A stretch of 17,925 nt of DNA, taken from the NCBI GenBank assembly GCA_002409365.1, contig DHUW01000049.1, forward strand, positions 7,488 to 25,412, read 5' to 3'. Under the pieces are notes generated by a model that did not search any database, was not told the origin of the DNA, and saw only the letters and a program-made list of their open reading frames with translations. This document shows, in pieces, positions 1 through 6,681 of the stretch. The first letter of the stretch is position 1; every line of letters begins with the position of its first letter. Made by a program: the position numbers and the translations under genes. The stretch comes from Anaerolineaceae bacterium UBA5224 (GTDB taxonomy: Bacteria > Chloroflexota > Anaerolineae > Anaerolineales > Anaerolineaceae).

Positions 1-713
1 TCGGTCACGATCAGGTTGCCAAAAGTGCTTCCCAACCGCTCCCCGTCGAGGTAAATGGAGGTAACTGCGTCAAACCGCTGCCCTTTTAAGGCTTTAAATG
101 CCCCCAACTCCACAAAAATTGGACCAAGCGCCGGGACCAACTTCTCCACGCTGTGTCCAAGTCGTTGAATAGCGGGGAATAAGCTGCCCTTGGACCCCAG
201 GTCCGGATAAGCCTTACCGCCCGCTGCCACGACCAGCTTGTCGAAGCGCTCCACGGTTTTCTGCCCATTCCAGTTCAATTTAAGCTCGAACTGCCCCTCT
301 TTATATCCAAACCACTCCACTTCTGTGGCTACGCGCAATAATACACCAGCTTCAAGCAGTCGTTCATGAAAAATATCAACCACGGCATGTGCCGATTGTG
401 ACAGCGGATAATACCAGCCGTCGTCTGTCTTGAAAGTCGGGATGCCCATTCTTTCGAGAACATCCCGTAGTTCAGCCACGCCAAAGTTGTCCAGGAACCT
501 GGCGATCCAATCGGGATCTGAGCAATAATAGAGGGAGGGGTCAAGCGCATCATTCGTGAGGTTGCAGCGCCCGCTTCCAGTGACCAGCAGCTTGCGCCCG
601 ATGGTCTGGTTGTGTTCAAACAGGCTCACCGAACCACCCGCCTGGCTCACAGGCGCGGCGTGCAAGGCAGCCATGATACCTGCCGCACCTGCGCCAATTA
701 CCGCAACTTTCAT
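1..713 (-). CDS. NAD(P)/FAD-dependent oxidoreductase, BaiN/HI0933 (YhiN) family, N-terminal part
   Basis: This gene runs off the left edge; about 237 N-terminal residues are present and the frame is open throughout. The start ATG at 713-711 is followed at once by a Rossmann dinucleotide-binding motif, GAGAAG at residues 7-12. The family hallmark GRKLLVTGSGRCNLTN lies at residues 39-54. Further in are a GWYYPLSQSA segment, where relatives have a GRVFP-like stretch, and VVAAGGKAYPDLGSKG, matching the family's TGG-x-SYP-x-xGS motif. Known members are soluble flavoproteins of about 400 residues; BaiN of gut Clostridia takes part in bile-acid 7-dehydroxylation, but most members have no assigned substrate. 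It is transcribed away from the MFS gene. A TATAAT hexamer ends 6 nt before the ATG, and a GGAG lies 2 nt before it, too close for a normal ribosome binding site. The family call is firm; the substrate is unknown. Confidence 0.9.
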   Translation of the reverse strand, partial: MKVAVIGAGAAGIMAALHAAPVSQAGGSVSLFEHNQTIGRKLLVTGSGRCNLTNDALDPSLYYCSDPDWIARFLDNFGVAELRDVLERMGIPTFKTDDGWYYPLSQSAHAVVDIFHERLLEAGVLLRVATEVEWFGYKEGQFELKLNWNGQKTVERFDKLVVAAGGKAYPDLGSKGSLFPAIQRLGHSVEKLVPALGPIFVELGAFKALKGQRFDAVTSIYLDGERLGSTFGNLIVT

Positions 714-719
714 GGCTCC

Positions 720-725
720 ATTATA
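720..725 (-). promoter_or_regulatory. Putative -10 hexamer of the flavoprotein gene (possible leaderless start)
   Basis: On the minus strand a perfect TATAAT ends 6 nt before the ATG at 713. Transcription starting at the usual distance would begin at or next to the start codon. No convincing -35 box lies at 16-18 nt; a TTGGCT lies about 20 nt upstream. Only the hexamer and its spacing support this. Confidence 0.35.
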
Positions 726-797
726 ACGTGTCCACCCATCTTCTGAGCCAATATCGGGAGAACAAATTTGCCCTAATCGGAATGCAGCAATCTTTAG

Positions 798-934
798 CCT
801 TCCCTTCGGGGGAAGGTAGAAGATCCCGCGAGCGTAGCGACTAGACCGAGTGGGCTCAACCCACATCGGTCTGTGCAGAACACATTGGTGTTCGTTGTGG
901 GAGCGGACCACGGAGTGGTGGATGAGGTATCAGT
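798..934 (+). repeat. Dispersed palindromic repeat, long copy A, with nested hairpins
   Basis: This is part of the gene-free gap 714-1084. It starts with a 7-bp hairpin (CCTTCCC, loop TTCGG, GGGAAGG, 798-816), then GAAGATCCCGC, and ends with GTGGGAG and CACGGAGTGGTGGATGAGG. The same blocks occur in compact form at 2489-2563. Between them copy A carries about 55 extra bases with two more hairpins: AGACCGA..GTGGG pairing with CCCAC..TCGGTCT (about 842-873), and GAACAC/GTGTTC with loop ATTG (about 878-893). It ends in GGTATCAGT (926-934), whose reverse complement recurs in the tandem array at 11308-11450. No ORF or RNA family is recognised. Confidence 0.7.
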
Positions 935-973
935 AAGTAATAAGGAAAGGCGGAAAAACTGTTGTCAAAAAAT

Positions 974-1041
974 TACCCACCCCCCCTGCCCCCCTCTCCC
1001 ACCTTTGGCGGGAGGCCTGCAGTAAAGAGGGGGTGATAAGG
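974..1041 (-). repeat. Solo copy of the C-rich palindrome that flanks the DUF559 gene, with enlarged loop
   Basis: Read on the minus strand this begins ATCACCCCCTCTTTA and ends AGGGGGGCAGGGGGG, the two halves of the palindrome found as inverted repeats at 11423-11462 and 11901-11943. Here about 27 extra bases with their own small hairpin separate the halves. No gene is associated. Together with copy A it fills most of the 371-bp gap between the divergent flavoprotein and MFS genes; nothing else is recognised there. Confidence 0.6.
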
Positions 1042-1099
1042 AAGCAGAATCCAGCCTGCGAAAACCTTTCACGCCTCTACCGAATTGGCGGCACTACAC

Positions 1100-1105
1100 T
1101 ATAAT
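1100..1105 (+). promoter_or_regulatory. Putative -10 hexamer of the MFS gene (possible leaderless start)
   Basis: A perfect TATAAT lies 9 nt before the ATG at 1115, with no Shine-Dalgarno-like sequence between. The -35 region is not recognisable at normal spacing. The call rests on the hexamer, its position and the lack of a ribosome binding site. Confidence 0.35.
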
Positions 1106-1114
1106 TCTTCTGAT

Positions 1115-2428
1115 ATGAATCCAGTAGACAAGCTTTTCGACCGCGTATTGCGCATCCACCCCGAGGATAACGTCCCCGCCGAAGTGGCTGCAAATTTTAA
1201 GCACAATGTGATCGTCAACACCGTCGACTTGATGTTCTTTTTCTTCTCAGACAGCCTCTGGTCGATCAACACCATCATGCCGGTTTTTGCAGCCACACTC
1301 ACCGATTCACCCTTCCTGGTCGGTCTGATCCCGGCTGTGGTCAACGCCGGCTGGTTCATTCCCCAGCTTTTCATGTCGGGTCACATCAGCAAAATGCCCA
1401 AGGTTATGCCTTTTTCACGAAAGATGGGCCTCCTGGAACGCCTCCCTTATATGTTCCTGCCCCTGCTAACGCTTCTGATTGGAAAAATTGACAATCAATC
1501 CGTCTATTGGCTGCTCCTCCTGATCATGATCTGGCGCGGGATCGGTGGTGGCATGTCCGGCTTGCCCTGGCAGGAAGTTAACGCGCGCGTCATCCCCATC
1601 TCGCACCGCGCCCGCTTTTTCGGCATCTCGCGCGTTTTCGCCCAGCTGACCGGTGTGCTTGGCTCACTCCTTTCCGTCTACCTGTTGGGCAGGTTCCCCT
1701 ACCCCAGGAATTATGCTGTCGGATTTGTCGTGGCAGTTGTTTCGGTTTGGATCTCCTTCGCCGCTTATTCGCAAAACCGCGAACCTGAAATTGAAATCGT
1801 AACAAACTCTCAGGATGAGGAGCAAAAATCAAAGGGGCAGACCTGGGCGCTGATGAAGCAAATTCTCAAGACGGATGGCAATTTCCGGTGCTATTTGACT
1901 TCGCGTTCACTGGCTTTCATCGGTAATATGGCTACCGCCTTTATTGCCGTTTATGCCATTGATCATTTTCATCTTGGCGATGAACAAGCGGCTGTTTTCA
2001 CAACCCTGATCCTTGTCTCTGGGATTTTCGGTTACATCCTCTGGGGTTCGCTGGGTGATCGCATCGGTCCCCAAAAAGTAGTTATTTTGTCTTTCCTAAC
2101 CTGGAGTTTGGGCTTGCTGGTTGCGATCTTTTCGCAATCTTTGTGGATTTATTATCTCGTTTTCGCTGCTTTTGGGCTCTATTCCGCTGGGTTGAACCTG
2201 GGCGACACCATGCTGGTGATGGAGCTGGGTGAAGAGCGTTTGCGCCCCACCTACCTGGGTATGGCACGCACCCTCACCGGCGTCTTTCTGTTGCTCGCCC
2301 CATTGCTTTCAGGCTGGTTGGTGCAGAGCTACAGCTATCTGGTCATGTTCGCAGTTTCATTGGGCTTTGTGATCCTGGCTACCATCCTGATGGCAACCGT
2401 CAAAGACCGCCCAAGACGACGCGCATAA
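1115..2428 (+). CDS. Major facilitator superfamily (MFS) transporter
   Basis: A 437-residue polytopic membrane protein. A charged N-terminal stretch of about 35 residues is followed by hydrophobic segments grouped in two halves, consistent with the usual 12 helices. A charged central loop (around EPEIEIVTNSQDEEQKSKGQ) separates the halves. GSLGDRIGPQKV in the second half corresponds to the conserved loop between the first two helices of an MFS half (G-x-x-x-D-R-x-G). Length is normal for the superfamily. The ATG at 1115 is preferred over an in-frame TTG at 1085, because a TATAAT lies between them and homologous sequence is expected to begin near MNPVDKLFDRVLRIHPED. It stands alone between repeat-rich gaps, so context gives no substrate. 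A multidrug or metabolite exporter is possible but unsupported. Confidence 0.85.
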   Translation: MNPVDKLFDRVLRIHPEDNVPAEVAANFKHNVIVNTVDLMFFFFSDSLWSINTIMPVFAATLTDSPFLVGLIPAVVNAGWFIPQLFMSGHISKMPKVMPFSRKMGLLERLPYMFLPLLTLLIGKIDNQSVYWLLLLIMIWRGIGGGMSGLPWQEVNARVIPISHRARFFGISRVFAQLTGVLGSLLSVYLLGRFPYPRNYAVGFVVAVVSVWISFAAYSQNREPEIEIVTNSQDEEQKSKGQTWALMKQILKTDGNFRCYLTSRSLAFIGNMATAFIAVYAIDHFHLGDEQAAVFTTLILVSGIFGYILWGSLGDRIGPQKVVILSFLTWSLGLLVAIFSQSLWIYYLVFAAFGLYSAGLNLGDTMLVMELGEERLRPTYLGMARTLTGVFLLLAPLLSGWLVQSYSYLVMFAVSLGFVILATILMATVKDRPRRRA

Positions 2429-2488
2429 ACTTCAATCCTCTCCGCTTCGCTACCATGGCGGGTAACGCAACCTGACCTTCAACTTAAA

Positions 2489-2563
2489 CCTTCCCCAAAG
2501 GGGAAGGGTCGAAGATCCCGCACACGTAGTGTGTGGGAGTGACCACGAAGTGGTGGATGTGGT
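2489..2563 (+). repeat. Dispersed palindromic repeat, compact copy B
   Basis: This copy lies in the 186-bp gap between the convergent MFS and selD genes. It consists of three consecutive palindromes: CCTTCCCC/GGGGAAGG around AAA (about 2489-2507), CACAC-GTA-GTGTG (2521-2533), and CCAC-GAA-GTGG (about 2543-2553). It shares GAAGATCCCGC, GTGGGAG and GTGGTGGATG with copy A at 798-934. The first hairpin may help end MFS transcription, although no T-run follows it. Confidence 0.7.
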
Positions 2564-2614
2564 TCCTGTCAAAGATCCAGGAAGTCATGATATGCATTTC
2601 TAGAAGAGCAGAAA

Positions 2615-3694
2615 TTATCTACCAGTTTTACGTACGCGTAAACCAGTTTCTGAGCTGGCTGATCCGATTTCCCAAATCAGGATCCCGCGTTCTTCAGCTT
2701 TTCGGCAAAAATCTGCCACCTTGTCCTCAGGCACGCTCATCAGCAGCCCGCCGCTGGTTTGAGGGTCAAAAAGCAGCATCCGCTCACTCTCGCTCACCGC
2801 CGCATCAAAGGTCACATGCTCTCCAAAATAGAGTTTGTTGGTGGTTGCACCACCGGGGAAGGCATCCGCTTGAGCAAATTTATAGGAAGCTTTGATAAAG
2901 GGAATCCGGTTGAACTCAAAATCAAGCCCTACACCACTCGCCTGGGCCAATTCATTGGCATGCCCCAACAGTCCAAATCCTGTAATATCGGTAACAGATT
3001 TTAGCCCGCAATCAAGCGCTAATTGTCCGGCTTCCCGGTTCAGCAGCTTCATCCAACCTGTGACCTCTGCCACGTCTTCTGCACTGGTCAGCCCACCTTT
3101 GATGGCTGTAGTGGTCACGCCAAAACCGAGCGGTTTGCTCAGGAACAGGTGATCACCCGGGGTTGCGCCACCCTTGGTCAGGGTTTTACCAATTTCTACC
3201 ATCCCAACCACTGCCAAACCAAACTTTGGTTCTTCATCCTTCACCGAGTGCCCCCCTGCGACTACCACGCCGGCTTCTTTCGCCTTCTCGGCACCTCCGC
3301 GGATAATGGCTCGGGTCACCTCCAGAGGCATATCGCCAGGTAAAGCAGCTATATTGAGTGCCAGGAAGGGTTTCCCGCCCATGGCATAAATATCAGAAAG
3401 GCTGTTTGCTGCAGCAACAGCGCCGTAATCATAAGGATCATCCACCACAGGGGTGAAAAAATCGGTGGTCATTACCAGGGCGCGCTCGTCATCCAACTTC
3501 CAGATCGCAGCATCGTCGGCAGAATCCAACCCGACCAGCAGGTTGGGATAATCCTGGGAATTGAAAGTCTCTCTAATTGGCTGCAGAACCTGCGCCAGCG
3601 TTTCCGCACTGAGCTTTGACGCTCAGCCCGCGCAACTGGCCAGGCTGGTAAGCCGGATCTGCTTGCCGGAAGTGGCATTCTCGTTCATGGGCAT
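2615..3694 (-). CDS. selD: Selenide, water dikinase (selenophosphate synthetase), selenocysteine-containing
   Basis: SelD makes selenophosphate from selenide and ATP, the selenium donor for selenocysteine tRNA and for 2-selenouridine in tRNA. Read through an in-frame TGA at 3625-3623, the protein has 359 residues, close to the 347 of E. coli SelD. The UGA is codon 24, in SCAG-U-ASK, aligning with catalytic Cys17 of E. coli (GCGCK); the essential lysine follows as K27, while E. coli Cys19 is a serine here. Downstream motifs are typical: DSADDAAIW, MTTDFFTPVVDDP, SDIYAMGGKP, VAGGHSV, TDITGFGLLGH and DPQTSGGLL. The frame stays open and in register on both sides of the UGA, so this is Sec decoding, not a frameshift. 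The start ATG at 3694 has AGG about 9 nt upstream; a second ATG lies two codons later. Automatic annotation would probably truncate it downstream of the UGA. Confidence 0.93.
3596..3625 (-). promoter_or_regulatory. Sec UGA codon and candidate bacterial SECIS hairpin in selD
   Basis: On the minus strand the UGA (3625-3623) is followed 11 nt later by CAGUG-CGGAAA-CGCUG, a 5-bp stem with a 6-nt loop (3611-3596) that can gain a U-G pair at its base. The loop lies 17-22 nt after the UGA, within the range known for bacterial SECIS elements, and contains the guanines expected near the apex. A shorter alternative hairpin (UGAGC/GCUCA) includes the UGA itself. The structure was paired by eye; no folding energy was computed. 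Confidence 0.65.
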
Positions 3695-3803
3695 AATGAT
3701 ACCTGAAAAATGACAGGGTGTTGTCATCTGACCGAATGGCGATTTTGCCTTGCAAGAGAAGTCGTAAAGGGAGGGTATGATGTTGGGAGTAAAGAACTTC
3801 GTA

Positions 3804-3825
3804 CGGAGGGGGCTTGCTCCCTCCG
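3804..3825. repeat. Palindromic repeat, GTAC-type hairpin
   Basis: CGGAGGG and CCCTCCG form a 7-bp stem around GGCTTGCT, preceded by GTA. It resembles the hairpins at 3876-3895 and 6270-6290, which are followed by GTACA. It lies in the selD upstream region (3695-3955), which otherwise holds only the ftsH terminator hairpins. Confidence 0.5.
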
Positions 3826-3869
3826 CAAAGATGGTGACAACATCCGTGATGGTAGATTGAAGGGTATAT

Positions 3870-3895
3870 AAAAAAGGGCGGGGTTGAACCCGCCC
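3870..3895 (-). terminator. Rho-independent terminator of ftsH
   Basis: On the minus strand, about 60 nt after the ftsH stop codon, a GC-only 7-bp stem (GGGCGGG/CCCGCCC, loop of six) is followed directly by six T residues. This is a textbook intrinsic terminator. The hairpin is also a member of the GTAC-type palindrome family, as GTACA adjoins the stem on the other side. Confidence 0.85.
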
Positions 3896-3924
3896 GTACA
3901 TCTTTTGTCTTCTTTATCGAGCCT

Positions 3925-3946
3925 GGGACGGTATGAATACTGTCCC
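3925..3946. other. Hairpin just after the ftsH stop codon
   Basis: GGGACGGTA and TACTGTCCC form a 9-bp stem with one G-T pair around a TGAA tetraloop, 10 nt past the ftsH stop. No T-run follows on the minus strand, so it is more likely an mRNA 3'-end structure protecting or pausing before the terminator at 3870-3895 than a terminator itself. Confidence 0.45.
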
Positions 3947-3955
3947 ATAAAAATC

Positions 3956-6001
3956 TTACTTAACTTCTACTTCACCCTTCACATCAACATTTTCTGCCTT
4001 CAGCAGTTCCATAAACTCCTTACCGCTGATGTTTTCCTTCTCCAACAGGAACTTGGCAATCCGATCCAGCGCAGCTGTATTTTCTTTGATCATCTCCACG
4101 GCATTGTCCTGACAGGATGCTAAAATTTTGCGCACTTCCGTATCAATCACCGAGCCTGTTTCATCAGAGTAATTGCCCACATTTCTTCCATCAAGGTACT
4201 GATTGGTCGTGCTTTCCAGGTTCATCGGTCCGAACTTCTCGCTCATGCCGTATTGCGTGATCATACCGCGAGCCATTTTAGTCGCACGTTCGATATCGTT
4301 GGATGCACCTGTGGTAACCTCGCCGAATTTGACGATCTCAGCCGCACGACCGCCCAAAAGACTGGTGATCTGTGCCAGCAGTTCTGATTTTGTCAGCAGG
4401 TAGCGCTCCTCTTCAGGCACGTTCATGGTGTAACCCAGGCTGCCCATGGTGCGTGGTACGATCGTGATCTTGGTCACGGGAGGTCCGTCCTTCTGCAGGG
4501 CGCTCACCAGGGCATGACCAACCTCGTGGTAGGAAACCATTTCGCGTTCTTTGGAGTTCATGACGCGGTCTTTCATTTCTTTACCTGCAATCACCACTTC
4601 GACCGATTCCAGGAGGTCCTTCTGGGTGACAACTTCACGCCCATCTTTCACTGCCAGCAAAGCTGCTTCGTTGAGCATATTCGCCAGGTCTGCACCGGTC
4701 GCGCCAGAAGTCGCCAGGGCAACTTCACGGAATTGCACATCCGAACCCAGCTTGTATTTCCTGGCGTGCACCAGCAAGATTTCTTCACGGCCTTTCAGGT
4801 CGGGTTTGTCGACGATAATACGGCGATCGAAACGACCCGGGCGAAGCAAGGCTTTGTCAAGTACTTCCGGTCGGTTGGTGGCAGCCAAAACTACGATGCC
4901 CTCGCTGCCTTCAAATCCATCCATCTCCGCCAGCAGCTGGTTGAGTGTTTGTTCGCGCTCGTCATTGCTGCCCAACGCGTTGTCACGGCTCTTGCCAATG
5001 GCATCGATTTCGTCGATAAAAATGATACAGGGGGCATTCTTTTTGGCAGTATCAAAAAGATCACGCACGCGGGAGGCACCAACGCCAACGAACATTTCTA
5101 CAAATTCACTGCCCGTAATGGAATAAAATGGCACGCCAGCCTCGCCGGCAACAGCTCGCGCCAACAGGGTTTTACCGGTTCCAGGAGGACCAACCAACAA
5201 AGCGCCCTTGGGCTGTGTGGCACCGATTTTGGTGTACTTCTCCGGATTTTTCAAGAAGTCGACCATCTCCATCAGGCTCTCCTTGGCTTCATCCTGACCG
5301 GCAACATCGCTGAATTTGACATCGACTCGTTTTTCCACGTTGTATTCCGTAGCCTTGCTTTTACCGATACCGAACAGACCGCCGCCGCTGCCCATCGTGC
5401 CGCCCATTTTCTTTGCGGCATTGCGCAGAATAAAGGAATAGAACAGATACATCACTACTACGGGCAAAACCCAATATGTCAGAAAATTGAGAAATGGGCT
5501 CGAACCAGATTGATTGAGAACCTGGTAAAAAGGTACTTTGTTTTCGGTCAAACGGTCAATCAATTGCGGATCATCAGCACGTACAGCAGTGAAAACGGTT
5601 CCTCCAGCAGGGAGTGCAACGTTTTCAGGACGACCATCCGGGTAGAGAATTTGATCGAGTTCCGCCTGGTCTGCGTTTTTCGAAATTTCAAACGTTACTT
5701 CTTCTTCACCAAGCTGCACCTCTGCCAGGTTACCACTCTCGACCAACTGCAGAAACTGGCTGTAGGCGATGGTTTGCCGGGCATCTCTAAGGTTGTTAAG
5801 AAAAAGCGTGTTGATAATGAAGGTAATCACAAAGATTACCAGAAAAATGTTGAAAATATTGGGACCTTTAAAAAATCTCTCATCCCCGGAATCTTGCGGG
5901 GTCTGACCTGGTTGGTTGGGATCTCTGCCCGGTTGACGGGTTTCTTTCAGGTCAATGGATTCTTTATTTTGAACCTCTTCATTTTTATCGTTTATTGTCA
6001 T
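3956..6001 (-). CDS. ftsH: ATP-dependent zinc metalloprotease FtsH
   Basis: FtsH is a membrane-anchored hexameric AAA+ protease that degrades misfolded membrane proteins and selected regulators. All parts are visible in the 681-residue protein: a hydrophilic N-tail of about 45 residues, longer than in E. coli; TM1 at about 46-68; an extracytoplasmic FtsH_ext domain; TM2 at about 168-192; Walker A GPPGTGKT 271-278; pore loop FVG near 304; Walker B IIFIDE 326-331; second region of homology ATNRPEVLD..RPGRFDRR 374-394; zinc motif HEVGH 492-496; and the downstream Asp ligand in SNDIERAT near 569. The ATG at 6001 has a strong GAGGAGG-like ribosome binding site at about 6008-6014. It is monocistronic, with its own terminator at 3870-3895. 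HEVGH instead of the commoner HEAGH keeps all catalytic residues. Confidence 0.97.
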   Translation of the reverse strand: MTINDKNEEVQNKESIDLKETRQPGRDPNQPGQTPQDSGDERFFKGPNIFNIFLVIFVITFIINTLFLNNLRDARQTIAYSQFLQLVESGNLAEVQLGEEEVTFEISKNADQAELDQILYPDGRPENVALPAGGTVFTAVRADDPQLIDRLTENKVPFYQVLNQSGSSPFLNFLTYWVLPVVVMYLFYSFILRNAAKKMGGTMGSGGGLFGIGKSKATEYNVEKRVDVKFSDVAGQDEAKESLMEMVDFLKNPEKYTKIGATQPKGALLVGPPGTGKTLLARAVAGEAGVPFYSITGSEFVEMFVGVGASRVRDLFDTAKKNAPCIIFIDEIDAIGKSRDNALGSNDEREQTLNQLLAEMDGFEGSEGIVVLAATNRPEVLDKALLRPGRFDRRIIVDKPDLKGREEILLVHARKYKLGSDVQFREVALATSGATGADLANMLNEAALLAVKDGREVVTQKDLLESVEVVIAGKEMKDRVMNSKEREMVSYHEVGHALVSALQKDGPPVTKITIVPRTMGSLGYTMNVPEEERYLLTKSELLAQITSLLGGRAAEIVKFGEVTTGASNDIERATKMARGMITQYGMSEKFGPMNLESTTNQYLDGRNVGNYSDETGSVIDTEVRKILASCQDNAVEMIKENTAALDRIAKFLLEKENISGKEFMELLKAENVDVKGEVEVK

Positions 6002-6267
6002 TAAATTCCTCCTCTGATGAACTTTATAATCAGCAATAAAACTTCTCTTGGGTAAATTTTCTTCGCTTGGAAGAATCCTGATTAGTCTGTTTATGATGTT
6101 GTATTAATTGTATATTACTGTATTATGGTAAGAAATCTATTAATTATAGAATGCCACCTGCAAGCCAGATGGCTGGGCTAAGTCTGACCGAACGGAGCAG
6201 GTCATGATGCTGGGAGCGAAACGAGCAGTATTTATCTCACTCCGCTTGCTCTCATAGCTTTCAACCT
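6002..6267. other. AT-rich ftsH leader and adjoining small palindromes
   Basis: The gene-free stretch 6002-6681 starts with about 150 bp of AT-rich sequence upstream of ftsH (to about 6150) containing several TATAAT-like hexamers on the minus strand; none pairs with a clear -35, so no promoter is assigned. From about 6190 to 6262 there are short palindromes such as GACC..GGTC and GCTGGGAGCGAAACGAGC. No convincing ORF or RNA gene is seen. Confidence 0.4.
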
Positions 6268-6269
6268 TG

Positions 6270-6295
6270 GGGCTGGACTAAAGCCCAGCCGTACA
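6270..6295. repeat. GTAC-type palindromic repeat
   Basis: GGGCTGGACTAAAGCCCAGCC can fold in two alternative registers (GGCTGG/CCAGCC or GGGCT/AGCCC) and is followed by GTACA, exactly as the ftsH terminator hairpin is. It is a member of the same dispersed family. Confidence 0.55.
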
Positions 6296-6379
6296 GAGGG
6301 GGAGTGGCACTCTGCATTTTCCGCCTGGGAATTATTTGTCGTTGATCGGGAGGTTCATTTGGGGTTTTGCTAAAAGGCA

Positions 6380-6416
6380 GATTGCCACGGTCGCTTAGTT
6401 CCCTCGCAATGACAAC
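6380..6416. repeat. Dispersed repeat of the AGATTGCCAC...CTCGCAATGACA type
   Basis: The segment begins AGATTGCCACGG and ends CCCTCGCAATGACA. I recognise this from memory as a very common intergenic repeat in many bacterial genomes; it is often mis-translated as small hypothetical proteins with RELSDRGNL-like peptides. No coding role is assigned. Confidence 0.6.
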
Positions 6417-6541
6417 TGATTGCTGCATACTACCGCGCTTGATCTCAGATTGAACCTTAATCGGAGAAAGATAAACAATCTTACCTATACTGATCAAATC
6501 ATTTGAAAAAAGGAGGGAAGATGGCTAAATAGGCGCTAATT

Positions 6542-6597
6542 TCTCTCTCACCCCCCGGCTTCGCCGTCACTCCCAATCGCGATGCTCGCGGGGGGTT
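6542..6597 (-). repeat. Dispersed palindromic repeat, copy C (inverted)
   Basis: On the minus strand this reads CCCCCCGCGAGCATCGCG, TTGGGAGTGA, CGGCGAAGCCG, GGGGTGAGAG. The block order (CGCGAGC..GCG hairpin, GGGAGTGA, second small hairpin, GGTGAG-like end) is the same as in copies A (798-934) and B (2489-2563). It lies about 85 bp downstream of the ABC permease gene and could contribute to transcript ending. Nothing else is recognised up to 6636. Confidence 0.55.
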
Positions 6598-6636
6598 GTA
6601 ACCTAAGGGTTTATGAAACTCATCTCTATTGCCTTT

Positions 6637-6654
6637 CAGCTATGAGCTATGAAC
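6637..6654. repeat. Short 7-bp tandem repeat (TATGAGC type)
   Basis: CAGC, TATGAGC and TATGAAC follow in phase with the 7-bp repeat seen at 11969-11982, 14892-14919 and 15423-15473. The sequence next to it resembles, in reverse complement, the AACAGGGAACAGGG stretch beside the 14892 array, so the repeat unit extends beyond the heptads. Confidence 0.5.
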
Positions 6655-6681
6655 TTTCTGTTCCCAGCTCCCTGATCCCTG

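Noticed and set aside
2533..2895. A 120-codon plus-strand ORF
   Set aside because: It runs from a palindromic repeat into the antisense of selD; no family resemblance.
3573..3755. selD as a frameshifted or truncated pseudogene
   Set aside because: The sequence is in one continuous frame across a single UGA placed exactly at the catalytic Cys/Sec position, with all domain motifs intact.
4514..6004. A 496-codon plus-strand open frame opposite ftsH
   Set aside because: It lies entirely antisense to a full-length, motif-complete FtsH and its product has no recognisable domain; it is a shadow of codon bias.
6261..6497. A 78-codon minus-strand ORF
   Set aside because: Its middle part (RELSDRGNL) is the translation of a common dispersed repeat and its end runs through a palindrome; typical spurious hypothetical protein.
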